Positions 17,561-26,724 of a stretch of 64,000 nucleotides of DNA are shown here, in pieces. Origin of the DNA: DASQFQ01 sp963722815. Its GTDB lineage: Bacteria; Actinomycetota; Thermoleophilia; Solirubrobacterales; Solirubrobacteraceae. The translations under genes were made by a program, and so were the position numbers. Numbering within the stretch: the stretch's first letter is position 1; every line of letters begins with the position of its first letter. The notes beneath the pieces were generated by a model that saw only the letters and a program-made list of their open reading frames with translations, ran no database searches and was not told the origin of the DNA. The DNA lies in NCBI GenBank assembly GCA_963722815.1, contig CAVROM010000003.1:682001-746000 (forward strand). Reading direction: 5' to 3'.

Positions 17561-17577
17561 CAAAAGCTCAGCTTTTG
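17561..17577. promoter_or_regulatory. Probable LysR operator, 17-bp palindrome
   Basis: CAAAAGCT-C-AGCTTTTG, a perfect 8+1+8 inverted repeat, AT-rich against a very GC-rich background. It sits 3 bases upstream of the LysR ATG and 57 bases before the divergent operon's ATG. This is where a LysR dimer would autorepress and activate the divergent genes. Confidence 0.7.
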
Positions 17578-17634
17578 ACTGCGCCAAGGAGCCAAGCCTA
17601 CCTTGCGGAGCAGCGACCCGCGAGGATGCGATCC

Positions 17635-18948
17635 ATGACGCGAGACGTGGTGATCGTCGGTGGTGGCATCGCCGGCTTGGCGGCGGCGTGGCGGCTGCGG
17701 CACCGCGATGTGCTGCTCCTCGAGGCCTCCGACCGCCTCGGTGGCCGCATGCGCTCCGACCCGTGCGGCGACTACTGGCTCAACTACGGCGCCCACCTGT
17801 TCCCGGCGCCCGGCTCGCTGGTCGACGGGATGGCGCGCGACTGCGGGCTCGAGACCGTGCCCGTGACCGGCAGCATGATGGGCCTCGCGGTGGGCGACAC
17901 GCTGCTGAACCGCGGCCGCGTCGAGACCTACCCGTTCCGGCTGCCGCTCTCCGTGCGCGACCGGATCGCCTTCGCGCGCGCCGGCGTGAAGGTTCAGCGC
18001 GCGGTGGCGCGCTACCACCGCGCCGGGCGCCCCTACGACTTCGACGACGAGCGCACGTTCGCCGAGCTGCTCGGCCCGCTGCCGCCCGCCGTCCGCGACA
18101 TCTTCTCCTGCGCGGCACACCGTGCCACCGCGGAGCTCGGCGAGCTGTCGGCCGGCTGCGGCGTCGGGCTGTTCGCGCTCGTGTGGGGCGGCAAGGGCTC
18201 GCTGATCGCGCGCAACCTGCTCGGCGGGACCGGGCGGCTGCCGGAGGCGCTCGGTCGCGAGCTCGGCGAGCGCGCCCGCACGGGCTCCCCCGTCGGCGCG
18301 CTCGAGCCCGACGGCGACGAGCTCGTCGTCCGCGCCGGCGGTGAGGAGATCCGCGCGCGGCACGTCATCGTCGCCGCTCAGGCGCCGCACGCCGCGCCGC
18401 TCGTCGCGCCGGTGGCGGAGCGGGCGGCCGACGCGCTCGCGCAGCTGACCTACGGCGCCTTCCTCAGCGTGGCGGTGCAGACGAACGAGACGACCGCGAT
18501 GCCCTACGACGACGTCTACGCGATGGCGACGCCCGGCCGGGTCTTCGACATGTTCACCAACCAGGCCCACGCGCTCCGCTCCGGCCCGCGTCGCCCCGGC
18601 GGCAGCCTGATGCTGTTCGCGGGCGCGCATCGCGCGGCGGAGCTCATACGCGAGCCCGACGCGACGATCGTCGAGCGCTTCCTGTCCGCCCTGCACGCGC
18701 TGTATCCGCAGACGCGCGGCGTGATCGCCGGCGCGACCGTGCGGCGCTGGGAGCTCGGCAACGTCTACGCGCGCCCCGGCCGCGCCCGCCTCCAGCCCGC
18801 GCTCGAGGGCGGGCTCGGCGCGCACCACAACCTGCACCTGGCCGGCGACTACTTCGCCGAGCTGGGCAACCTCGAGGCCGCCGCCCGCACCGGGCTCGCG
18901 GCCGCCGAACGCGTCGACGCCCGAATCCGAGAGGTGACCCATGTCTGA
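17635..18948 (+). CDS. FAD-dependent amine oxidase/protoporphyrinogen oxidase-like protein
   Basis: 437 residues. N-terminal Rossmann motif DVVIVGGGIAGLAAAW followed by LLLEASDRLGGRMRSD, the amine-oxidase/PPOX signature; C-terminal FAD contact in NLHLAGDYFAELGNLEAAARTG. No haem-biosynthesis neighbours, so a role in catabolism of an amine or other substrate taken in by the operon's MFS protein is more likely. A GAGG motif nine bases upstream supports ATG 17635; ATG 17626 is possible. Its end overlaps the next start by eight bases. Confidence 0.85.
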   Translation: MTRDVVIVGGGIAGLAAAWRLRHRDVLLLEASDRLGGRMRSDPCGDYWLNYGAHLFPAPGSLVDGMARDCGLETVPVTGSMMGLAVGDTLLNRGRVETYPFRLPLSVRDRIAFARAGVKVQRAVARYHRAGRPYDFDDERTFAELLGPLPPAVRDIFSCAAHRATAELGELSAGCGVGLFALVWGGKGSLIARNLLGGTGRLPEALGRELGERARTGSPVGALEPDGDELVVRAGGEEIRARHVIVAAQAPHAAPLVAPVAERAADALAQLTYGAFLSVAVQTNETTAMPYDDVYAMATPGRVFDMFTNQAHALRSGPRRPGGSLMLFAGAHRAAELIREPDATIVERFLSALHALYPQTRGVIAGATVRRWELGNVYARPGRARLQPALEGGLGAHHNLHLAGDYFAELGNLEAAARTGLAAAERVDARIREVTHV

Positions 18949-19849
18949 CTTCCACGGAGTGCTGCCCGCGCTCATCACGCCGTTCACCGAGGACGGGAGC
19001 GCGGTCGACACCGGCTCGCTCGCCGCGATCGTCGAGCGCCTGATCGGCGCCGGCGTCGGCGGGCTCGTGCCCGGCGGGAGCACCGGCGAGTTCACGACGC
19101 TCTCCAACGCCGAGCGCCGCCTGCTGGTCGAGACCACCGTCGAGGCGGCCGCCGGCCGCGTGCCGGTCGTCGCCGGCACCGGCGCGCTCTCGACGCGCGA
19201 GACGGTCGAGCTGAGCGTCCACGCCGAGCGCGCCGGCGCCGCCGCGGTGATGGTCGTCCCGCCGTTCTACGAGCCGCCCGCCTGGCCCGAGCTGCTCGCC
19301 CACTACACCGCGGTGGCGGACGCGATCGCGATCCCGGTCATGTACTACAACCTCCCGGGCGCCACCGGGGTCAGGCTCACGGCGGAGCAACTGCGACAGC
19401 TGCCGGTCACCTGCCTGAAGGACACCGGCGGCGACGCCACCGCTGCCACCGAGCTGATCCAGACCGACGGCCCGACGCTCCTCAACGGGTGGGACACGCT
19501 GACGTTCGCGGCGCTGGCCGCCGGCGTCCGCGCCGTCGTCTGGGGCACGGCGTCGATCGTGCCCGAGCCGTGCGTCGAGCTGCACCGCCTGCTGATCGAC
19601 GACGTCGACCTCCCAGCCGCGCGCGAGCTGTGGGCGCGGCTGTGGCCGCTGTGCCGCTTCCTCGAGGGCCAGAGCTACTCGGCGGCGGTCAAGGCGGGGT
19701 GCGCGATCGCCGGCGACGCGACCGGCCCGGTGCGCGCGCCGCTGCTGCCGCTCGGCGAGGACGCCACGCGCGAGCTCGCCGCGCTGCTCGAGCACGCGAC
19801 GCTCCCGGAGGTCGCTGCGAACTTAGGCGCTCGTACGCTGGCTCGATGA
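18941..19849 (+). CDS. DapA/NanA-superfamily aldolase or dehydratase
   Basis: 302 residues of the class I (Schiff-base) aldolase family. GGSTGEFTTL resembles the carboxylate-binding GTTGE motif, YYNLPG gives the catalytic tyrosine and CLKDTGGD the Schiff-base lysine. The family includes dihydrodipicolinate synthase, sialate lyase and keto-deoxy-sugar-acid dehydratases. Operon context (oxidase, transporter, LysR) favours a catabolic lyase over lysine synthesis. Confidence 0.85.
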   Translation: MSDFHGVLPALITPFTEDGSAVDTGSLAAIVERLIGAGVGGLVPGGSTGEFTTLSNAERRLLVETTVEAAAGRVPVVAGTGALSTRETVELSVHAERAGAAAVMVVPPFYEPPAWPELLAHYTAVADAIAIPVMYYNLPGATGVRLTAEQLRQLPVTCLKDTGGDATAATELIQTDGPTLLNGWDTLTFAALAAGVRAVVWGTASIVPEPCVELHRLLIDDVDLPAARELWARLWPLCRFLEGQSYSAAVKAGCAIAGDATGPVRAPLLPLGEDATRELAALLEHATLPEVAANLGARTLAR

Positions 19850-21003
19850 GCCTGACAGCCGCGCCGCCGTATCGCCGCGACGCGATGACGTGGGCGGTGT
19901 ACTCCGGCCTGCTGGCGTTCGGGTTCCTCAACGCCGTGCTCGGCCCCGCGCTGCCGTACCTCCGCGCCACGGAGCACATCTCCTACCTGGTGAGCGCGTT
20001 CCACCAGGTGGCGTTCGCGATCGGCGGCGGGCTCGCGGGGCTGATCGCGGTGCGGACCGAGAGCTGGCTCGGCCGCGGCACGACGATCCGGGTCGGCCTG
20101 GTGTGCGCGGCGATCGCCGCGCTCGGCATCGGCTACGGCGGCAGCGTCGCGGTGACCGTCTTCTCGGCGTTCCTGGTGAGCCTGTTCGGCACGTCGGCGC
20201 TGGTGCGGATGTGGGCCGCGCTGGCCGACGCGCACGGGGAGCGGCGCACGGTGGCGATGGCCGAGGGCGAGGTGTCGGTCAGCCTCGGCGGGATCGTGAC
20301 GCCGCTGCTCGTCGGCGCGCTGGCGGCGACGGCGCTGACGTGGCGCTTCTCGTTCGTGGCCGGCGGCCTGCTCGTGGTCGCCGCGGCGGCGGCGATGGGG
20401 ACGGTGCGCATCCCGCCGCCCACGCCCCGGCCGCGTGCCGACGCCGCGCCGTCGCGGCGGTTCGTGCTGATGCCAACGCTGGTGATCGTGCTGGCGATCG
20501 TCGCGCTCGAGTTCTCGCTCACGTTCTGGCTGGCCAGCTACCTCGACGACACGGTCGGCCTCGGCCGCGGGACGGCGGTGGTCATGGTCAGCGGCCTCTA
20601 CGCCGCCAACCTCGTCGGCCGCGTCCTCGCCAGCCAGTTCGCGCACACCGTGAGCACCGAGCGCCTGCTGGCGGCGGCGCTCGCCGTCGCGCTGGCCGGG
20701 GTGGCGATCCTGCTCGTGGCCGGCGGCGCGGTGGCCGCGGCGGCCGGCATCGCGGTCGCCGGCATGGGCGTCGGCGCGATGTTCCCGCTCGCGTCATCGC
20801 TCCACGTCGGCGCGAGCTCCCGCAACGCCGACGGGGCGATCGGGCAGGTGCTCTCGATCGCGGCGCTCGGGCAGATCACCGGCCCGCTGCTGGTGGGCGC
20901 GATCGCAGAGGGCGCCGGGCTGCGCGCCGGGCTGTGCATCATCCCGGCGCTGATCGTGGTCACCGGCGCCGCGCTCGCGGTGCAGGTCCGCCCGGCGAGC
21001 TAG
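19846..21003 (+). CDS. MFS transporter
   Basis: 385 residues with about 12 membrane helices and a central cytosolic loop (IPPPTPRPRADAAPSRR). Start ATG overlaps the lyase stop (ATGA), so it is the third gene of the LysR-divergent operon. Probably imports the operon's substrate or exports a product. Frame and composition are clean. Confidence 0.88.
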   Translation: MSLTAAPPYRRDAMTWAVYSGLLAFGFLNAVLGPALPYLRATEHISYLVSAFHQVAFAIGGGLAGLIAVRTESWLGRGTTIRVGLVCAAIAALGIGYGGSVAVTVFSAFLVSLFGTSALVRMWAALADAHGERRTVAMAEGEVSVSLGGIVTPLLVGALAATALTWRFSFVAGGLLVVAAAAAMGTVRIPPPTPRPRADAAPSRRFVLMPTLVIVLAIVALEFSLTFWLASYLDDTVGLGRGTAVVMVSGLYAANLVGRVLASQFAHTVSTERLLAAALAVALAGVAILLVAGGAVAAAAGIAVAGMGVGAMFPLASSLHVGASSRNADGAIGQVLSIAALGQITGPLLVGAIAEGAGLRAGLCIIPALIVVTGAALAVQVRPAS

Positions 21004-21075
21004 CCCAATGCCCCTTCGGGACGCCATTCGGCCCCGGGTTGTCGGGGCGCGGCGGGCCTGAGACCCTTGGCGCAG

Positions 21076-22671
21076 ATGCCGGACCCCGCCCGCCAGACCC
21101 GATCGGTGCCCGGCGGGACGTCGGAGGAGAAGCGGCCCGAAGTCGCTCGCGGGACGGCGGCCGGCGCGTGGGCGCACCAGCTCGCCGGAGGTACGCCGGC
21201 GGTCTCCAACCGCGGCCTCGCTCGCGCGCTGCTGGCTCGCCAGGATCTGCTGGGCGGCACCCGCGCGCCGACGCAGCGCCAGCACGCCGACGTCGAGGCC
21301 GTGCTCCACCCCGGCTCGCGGGTCGTCGTCACGGCGCCGTCGAGCAGCAGCGCGGCGCCGACCGTGACCGTCGTGGGCCCGCCGGCGATGACCGGGGGCG
21401 GCCCCGGCGGCGCGTTCGAGGTCGCGATGCTCGCTGCGCTCCGCACCAACGTGCAGGGGTGGGCGAACGTCCTGCGCACCCGCCGGGCGGCAGGGCCGCC
21501 TGTGTTCCCGATGGCGCAGGCCAACGACATCGCCCTCGCCGCGCAGGAGGTGGTCGAGCAGCACTTCGACTCGTGGATCCAGGGCGCGACGCGGCAGGCG
21601 GCGGACCTCTACCACCCGGGCGCGTTCCGCCTCGCGAGCGTGCTCGGCGACCAGTCGGGGCGTGCGCTCGACAACGCCCAGCGGATGGGCTGGACGTCCT
21701 ACTGGATGACGCTCGACGGCGTCGGCCAGCAGGTGCTGGACACGCATCACGTGCTCGAGGACCGCGACGGCGCCGAGTTCAACCGCGTGCTGCAGCTCTA
21801 CGCGCTCGATCCCGCCAACCGCAGTGACATCGACGACGCGATCCACTCTTGGCCGGCCGAGGCGGGGACGGGCACCGTGTTCATCCAGCCGTTCGCCGAT
21901 CCCGCCGCCGACACGCGCACGATCCGCTGGGACCTCTTCACGACGCTGATCCACGAGATGATGCACAAGGTCGCGCACCCGAACTTCGAGCGCACCGCTC
22001 AGGCGATCGGCGGCAGCGCCCAGAAGTACATGACCGAGGGCTTCGCCGACCTCATGCGCCACGACCTGTGGGACGGCGCGGGCGGCCTGCGGGCCCGGCT
22101 GGGCACGCGTGCGGGCGCGGCGCTGCGGCGGCGGGTCGAGGGCGCGACCTACCCCTACGACGCGTCGAAGATCGTCTACCACCCGGACTACAACGAGATC
22201 GCCCAGGCCCGCCAGATCCGGAGGCACGTCGGGATGGAGAACTGCAAGGCCGCGTTCTTCCTCGGCCACACCGAGCTGCTCGGCATCGGCGCCGGCACCG
22301 GCGCGACGACGTCGCTCGCCGGGCTCGCGGAGTGGCAGACGAGCGACGCCACGGACGAGCAGATCTACACGTCGCAGGCAGGTGACACGCTCGGGTCGAT
22401 CTCGAGCCGCACCGGCGTGCCCGAGCGTTCGCTGCGGCGCGAGAACCCGCGCGACATGCCCGGCGGCGCCGACCCTGCCGCCGGATCGCGCATCGCCGCG
22501 CTCGGCATCCGCTACGTGCGGGCGATCCAGGGCGACACGCTCGGCACCGTCGCGCGCCAGAACGGCGTGACCGTGGCCGCGCTCGCGGCCGCCAACGGCT
22601 TCCCGGCGGCGGCGCCGGACTCGACGGCGCTGGCGGCCGGGCGCCGGCTGATGATCCCGCGGCGCCCATGA
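21076..22671 (+). CDS. HExxH metalloprotease-like protein with two C-terminal LysM repeats
   Basis: 531 residues. The N-terminal about 90 residues are Ala/Arg/Gln-rich and possibly disordered, followed by a stretch rich in Ala, Thr and Val. A zinc-protease motif LIHEMMHKVAHPNF lies near residue 300, with a candidate third ligand in YMTEGFADLM. Two LysM-like repeats end the protein (QAGDTLGSISSRTGVP and IQGDTLGTVARQNGVT). No signal peptide is visible, odd for a LysM protein. ATG 21076 is used; TTG 21067 is possible. First gene of a tightly coupled run to 27404. Confidence 0.75.
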   Translation: MPDPARQTRSVPGGTSEEKRPEVARGTAAGAWAHQLAGGTPAVSNRGLARALLARQDLLGGTRAPTQRQHADVEAVLHPGSRVVVTAPSSSSAAPTVTVVGPPAMTGGGPGGAFEVAMLAALRTNVQGWANVLRTRRAAGPPVFPMAQANDIALAAQEVVEQHFDSWIQGATRQAADLYHPGAFRLASVLGDQSGRALDNAQRMGWTSYWMTLDGVGQQVLDTHHVLEDRDGAEFNRVLQLYALDPANRSDIDDAIHSWPAEAGTGTVFIQPFADPAADTRTIRWDLFTTLIHEMMHKVAHPNFERTAQAIGGSAQKYMTEGFADLMRHDLWDGAGGLRARLGTRAGAALRRRVEGATYPYDASKIVYHPDYNEIAQARQIRRHVGMENCKAAFFLGHTELLGIGAGTGATTSLAGLAEWQTSDATDEQIYTSQAGDTLGSISSRTGVPERSLRRENPRDMPGGADPAAGSRIAALGIRYVRAIQGDTLGTVARQNGVTVAALAAANGFPAAAPDSTALAAGRRLMIPRRP

Positions 22672-23171
22672 GCTCGCTCGCCGACGCGATCTCCGGCGAC
22701 CTCGCCGGCTGGAGCGGGCTGAGCGGCGACCTCGAGCCGCTGGCGCTCGAGGCGGAGCTCGGCGTGCACTGGACGCCCGATCCGGCTCCACGCTCGCGGG
22801 CCGCGAGCGCCTTCACGGTCCTGCACGGGGAGGGCGTCGACGCGTGGCTGCGGGTCGGCGAGACCGAGGTCACGTCGCTCGAGTTCCGGCCGCCGGAGTC
22901 GCTCGACCACGCCGCCGTGCTCGCCGGCCTGGGCGAGCCGGAGACGGTGCTGCGCTCCAATCACTTCGAGGTCGGCGCGGTAGTCCAGGAGCACGTCCAC
23001 GCCGAGCGCGGCATCACCGTGGCGGTCGCCGAGCCGTTCGCCGAGGACCGCGACGAGCCGTGGATCGTCTACGTCCAGCTCTACCGGCCGATGACCGCGC
23101 AGGCGTACGTGACCACCGTCGGGCAGAGCGGCGACGAGCTGCGGCCGTACCCGCGCCCGCCGGCGGCATGA
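22668..23171 (+). CDS. Protein of unknown function in protease operon
   Basis: 167 residues, no family recognised. Acidic, soluble, with no signal or membrane segment. Hydrophobic/charged alternation in the second half (FEVGAVVQEHVHAERGITVAVAEPF, then WIVYVQLYRPM) suggests a beta-rich domain. ATG overlaps the protease stop (ATGA) and its own stop overlaps the S41 gene's ATG, so it is made together with two peptidases and may be their partner or chaperone. Confidence 0.7.
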   Translation: MSSLADAISGDLAGWSGLSGDLEPLALEAELGVHWTPDPAPRSRAASAFTVLHGEGVDAWLRVGETEVTSLEFRPPESLDHAAVLAGLGEPETVLRSNHFEVGAVVQEHVHAERGITVAVAEPFAEDRDEPWIVYVQLYRPMTAQAYVTTVGQSGDELRPYPRPPAA

Positions 23172-24061
23172 CGACCGCTGCCGCGCTGACCTCCGGCCTG
23201 TGCGGCTGGCTCGACCGCCTGTTCCCCGACCACGACCGCGGCGAGCGCCTCCAGCACGCGCTGCGCGAGCGCTTCGGGGACGACTCGCGGGGGGTGGACG
23301 CCGAGCTGTGCGCCGAGATCGAGACGGCCGCGCACGCCTTCTCGCGCCACTTCGCGCTGGAGTACGCGGCGGACGGGTCGCTCGTGCCCGACCGCGATCC
23401 GCCCGGCTGGCCGCCGCAGGATCCCGCCGACGTCGCGCTGCGGGCCGGCTCGGTCGGCCAGGTGCGGCGCCTGCCCGGCGGCATCGGCGTACTCGCGCTT
23501 GACAGCCTCGACAGCGTGCACCTCGCCGCGCCCTACCTGGAGGCCGCGTTCGCGCTGCTGCGCGGGGCGCGCGGCGTGGTGCTCGACCTGCGGCGCAACG
23601 GCGGCGGCGATCCAGGGACGGTGGCGCTCGTGCTCGACGGGCTGCTCGGTGCGCAGCCCACCCACATCTCCGACGTGATCTACGGCGACCGCACGCGCCA
23701 GTGGTGGACGACGGGGCGCCTCGCCGGCCTCGCGCTGCCGGCGGCCACACCGGTCGCCGTCCTCATCAGCAGCCGCACGTTCTCCTCCGGCGAGGCGCTC
23801 GCGTACCACATCCAGAGCCGGGGCCGGGCGCGGCTCGTGGGGGAGCGGACGCCCGGTGCGGCGGACCACATCACCCCGGTGCGCGTGACGAGCGACGTGC
23901 GCGCGTTCGTCCCCGAGGCCGTCGTCCGCGACGCCGTCACCGGGAGCAACTGGGAGGGGACGGGCGTCGTGCCCGACGTCGCGTGCGACGCGGCCGAGGC
24001 GCTCGACGCGGCGCTCGACGGGTTTGCCGCTACGGGAGGTGGGGAGAACCCCGGGGCATGA
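23168..24061 (+). CDS. S41-family (tail-specific/IRBP-like) peptidase
   Basis: 297 residues. GVVLDLRRNGGGDPGTV is the S41 core motif and SSRTFSSGEALAYHIQSRGRA carries the nucleophile region; GERTPGAADHI follows as in IRBP-like members. The N-terminal about 100 residues form the helical cap typical of that branch; there is no PDZ domain and no signal peptide, suggesting intracellular action. Coupled on both sides by ATGA overlaps. Confidence 0.85.
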   Translation: MTTAAALTSGLCGWLDRLFPDHDRGERLQHALRERFGDDSRGVDAELCAEIETAAHAFSRHFALEYAADGSLVPDRDPPGWPPQDPADVALRAGSVGQVRRLPGGIGVLALDSLDSVHLAAPYLEAAFALLRGARGVVLDLRRNGGGDPGTVALVLDGLLGAQPTHISDVIYGDRTRQWWTTGRLAGLALPAATPVAVLISSRTFSSGEALAYHIQSRGRARLVGERTPGAADHITPVRVTSDVRAFVPEAVVRDAVTGSNWEGTGVVPDVACDAAEALDAALDGFAATGGGENPGA

Positions 24062-25413
24062 GCAGGGGTGACAGCGGCGTCGAGGGCTACGTCCGCCGGA
24101 TCACGTTCGTGGCGGCGCTCGGCGGCTTCCTCTTCGGCTACGACACCGGCGTCATCTCGGGCGCGCTGCTGTACATCACGCCCGACTTCCACCTCGGCAA
24201 CTTCGGCCAGCAGGCGGTCGTCGCCTCGCTGCTGCTGGGTGCGGTCGTCGGCGCGCTCGGCTCCGGGCGCATCACCGACGGGCTCGGACGGCGCGTCACC
24301 CTCCTGATCGCCGCCGCGACGTTCGCGGCCGGCGCCGTCGCCTCGGCGCTCTCGCCCAGCGCGGCGGCGCTCGTCGGCGCGCGCTTCGTGATCGGCCTCG
24401 CGCTCGGCGCGTCGTCGACCGCGGTCCCGCTCTATCTCGCCGAGACGAGCCCGAAGGAGAAGCGCGGGCAGCTGGTCTCGACCAACCAGTTCCTGATCGT
24501 GATCGGGATCCTCGTCTCCTACGGCGTCGGCTATGCGCTCGCCGACGCCGAGGCGTGGCGTTGGATGCTCGGGCTCGCCGCGGTGCCGGCGGTGCTCATG
24601 TTCGGCGGCCTGCTCTTCCTGCCCGAGAGCCCGCGCTGGCTGTTCGGCAAGGGCCGGGAGGACGACGCGCTCGAGGTGATGGGCAGGACCCGGCCCGCCG
24701 ACGAGATCGACGACGAGGCGGCCGAGATCAAGGAGACGATCGAGGCGGAGTCGGCCACCACCTACCGCGACCTGTTCGCGCCGCCGATCCGCCCGGCGCT
24801 GCGCGTGGGCATCGGCGTGCCGGTCATCAACCAGCTGTGCGGCGTCAACGCCGTCATCTACTACACCCCGACGATCCTCAAGCAGTCCGGGTTCGGCGCC
24901 AGCGCGGCGATCCTCGGCTCGGTCGGCGTCGGCGTGGTGAACGTGCTGCTGACCGCGCTCGCGTTCGTGCTGATCGACCGGGTCGGGCGGCGCCCGCTGG
25001 TGCTGATCGGCGTGGCCGCGCTCACCGCCGCGCTGGTCTTCCTCGGCGGCCTGTACCTGCTGCCTGACCAGAAGGGGGTCGTCGGCGTGCTCGTCGTCGC
25101 GGGCCTGTGCCTCTATATCGGCGCGTTCGCGGCGAGCCTCGGGATCGCGATCTGGCTCTTCACCTCCGAGGTCTATCCGACCAACCTGCGCGGCAAGGGC
25201 GCCAGCCTGGGCGTCTTCACGCACTGGGGGCTGGACTTCGTGATCTCCCTGACCGTGCTGACGCTGATCTCCACGATCACCACCACCGGGATGTTCTGGC
25301 TCTACGGCGCGTTCGCCCTCGCTGGGTTCTTCTACCTGCGCAAGTACCTTCCAGAGACACGTGGACGCAGCCTCGAAGAGATCGACACCCAGCTCCAGGA
25401 GCAGGCCGGCTGA
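24058..25413 (+). CDS. Sugar-porter-type MFS transporter
   Basis: 451 residues, 12 membrane helices, with sugar-porter hallmarks: GGFLFGYDTGVISGALLY at helix 1, DGLGRR between helices 2 and 3, PESPRWLF after helix 6, NQLCGVNAVIYY in helix 7, and PETRGRSLEEI at the end. Probably proton-linked uptake of a hexose, pentose or inositol. ATGA overlap with the S41 gene. Confidence 0.92.
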   Translation: MSRGDSGVEGYVRRITFVAALGGFLFGYDTGVISGALLYITPDFHLGNFGQQAVVASLLLGAVVGALGSGRITDGLGRRVTLLIAAATFAAGAVASALSPSAAALVGARFVIGLALGASSTAVPLYLAETSPKEKRGQLVSTNQFLIVIGILVSYGVGYALADAEAWRWMLGLAAVPAVLMFGGLLFLPESPRWLFGKGREDDALEVMGRTRPADEIDDEAAEIKETIEAESATTYRDLFAPPIRPALRVGIGVPVINQLCGVNAVIYYTPTILKQSGFGASAAILGSVGVGVVNVLLTALAFVLIDRVGRRPLVLIGVAALTAALVFLGGLYLLPDQKGVVGVLVVAGLCLYIGAFAASLGIAIWLFTSEVYPTNLRGKGASLGVFTHWGLDFVISLTVLTLISTITTTGMFWLYGAFALAGFFYLRKYLPETRGRSLEEIDTQLQEQAG

Positions 25414-25789
25414 CAGCGTCTTCCGGGAGGCCGAGATCCGCTACCTCGCCGGCGGGAAGCAGCTCGGGCGGCTCGCGACGGTCGGGGCGGACGGCACGCC
25501 GCACGTGGTCCCGGTGTCGTATATCTACAACGCGGTGCGGGACACGATCGACGTCGGCGGCCACGAGCTCGAGCGGACCAAGAAGTTCCGCGACGTCGCC
25601 ATGAACGGGCGGGCCGCGATCGTGATCGACGACCTCGCGAGCACGGACCCATGGGTCCCGCGCGGGATCGAGGTCCGCGGGCGCGGCGAGGCGATCGCGC
25701 TGCCGACGCCGCTGATCCGGATCCACCCCGAGCGGATCGTGACGTGGGGCCTCGAGCGCGGCCGCAGCGCGAGGACGGTGGGGGAGTGA
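25361..25789 (+). CDS. PPOX-class flavin/F420-type oxidoreductase
   Basis: Family homology begins near 25416 (VFREAEIRYLAGGKQLGRLATVGADGTPHVVPVSY), a pyridoxamine-phosphate-oxidase-like split barrel of the F420-binding type, ending with WGLERGRSARTVG. The only regular in-frame start is a GTG at 25361, inside the MFS gene. If one base were missing near 25422, a CTG overlapping the MFS stop would start a more typical N-terminus. Substrate unknown. Confidence 0.75.
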   Translation: MDAASKRSTPSSRSRPADSVFREAEIRYLAGGKQLGRLATVGADGTPHVVPVSYIYNAVRDTIDVGGHELERTKKFRDVAMNGRAAIVIDDLASTDPWVPRGIEVRGRGEAIALPTPLIRIHPERIVTWGLERGRSARTVGE

Positions 25790-26724
25790 CGGCCGCGTTG
25801 ATCGGCACCACCGACGGCGTGCTCGCGCTGCGCGACGGGGCGCTCGAGCGGGTCGGCCTGGAGGGGCGCGAGGTGAGCGCGCTGTACGCCGGGGCCGGCG
25901 GCCTGCTGGCCGGGACCTACGGCGACGGCCTCTTCCGCAGCACCGACGAGGGCCGCAGCTGGGAGCCGGTCACGGCGGGGCTGACCGCTTCGACGTTCCG
26001 CTTCGTGACCGACGAGATCGCGGGCACCGAGCCGGCGCGGCTGTTTCGCAGCCCGGACGGCGGGCAGAGCTGGGACGAGTACGAGGGGATCACGCGCATC
26101 CCCGGCCACGAGGACTGGTATCTGCCCTACTCGCCGCGCGCCGGCGCGGCGCGCAACGCGAACGTCCGCGGCGACCGCCTGCTCGTCGCGGCCGAGGTGG
26201 CGGGGCTGCTGCGCAGCGACGACGGCGGCCGCACCTGGGTCTGCGAGCCCGTCGCCGGCGACGAGGACATCCACCACGTCACCGCCCACCCGGACGACCC
26301 CGACCTGCTCTACGTCTCGCTCGGCACCGCGTCGCTGCTGCACCGGGAGGGCGAGCACGGCGGCATCGCCCGCTCGCGCGACGGCGGCCGGACGTGGGAG
26401 AAGGTCGAGACCGACTACACGCGCGCGTCGCTCGTCCCGGCCGCGCGGCCGGACCTGCTGATCGCGGGCCCCGCTCCGCGCGTCGGCGCCGGGGGGCGCA
26501 TCGTCGTCTCCGCCGACGGCGGTGACAGCTGGGAGCCGGCCGGCGACGGCATCGACGTGCCGATGCCCGACATGGTCGAGCTGTTCGTCGACGCGCCCGA
26601 CGGCGAGGTGTGGGCGATCTGCTCGCGCGGCCGCCTGCTGCGCGCGACGCCCGGCGAGTGGTCGTGGAGCTCGGCGCTGCCGGCCGGCGCCGACGTGACC
26701 GTCAAGTCGGTGGCGTTCGCATGA
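25786..26724 (+). CDS. Asp-box (BNR/sialidase-like) beta-propeller protein
   Basis: 312 residues with at least five Asp-box repeats at regular spacing (STDEGRSW, SPDGGQSW, SDDGGRTW, SRDGGRTW, SADGGDSW). No signal peptide, so it appears cytosolic; no sialidase catalytic residues are evident. GTG start overlaps the upstream stop (GTGA). Such propellers often act as binding or scaffolding units. Confidence 0.82.
   Translation: MTAALIGTTDGVLALRDGALERVGLEGREVSALYAGAGGLLAGTYGDGLFRSTDEGRSWEPVTAGLTASTFRFVTDEIAGTEPARLFRSPDGGQSWDEYEGITRIPGHEDWYLPYSPRAGAARNANVRGDRLLVAAEVAGLLRSDDGGRTWVCEPVAGDEDIHHVTAHPDDPDLLYVSLGTASLLHREGEHGGIARSRDGGRTWEKVETDYTRASLVPAARPDLLIAGPAPRVGAGGRIVVSADGGDSWEPAGDGIDVPMPDMVELFVDAPDGEVWAICSRGRLLRATPGEWSWSSALPAGADVTVKSVAFA

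Noticed and set aside
19489..21827. Long alternative frames over the MFS and protease genes
   Set aside because: Arg/Gly/Ala-rich, no domain; the overlapped genes carry clear motifs.
21076..24061. Extracellular contractile injection system locus
   Set aside because: The protease N-terminus recalls proteins from such loci, but no sheath, tube, baseplate or AAA ATPase gene is present in the window.
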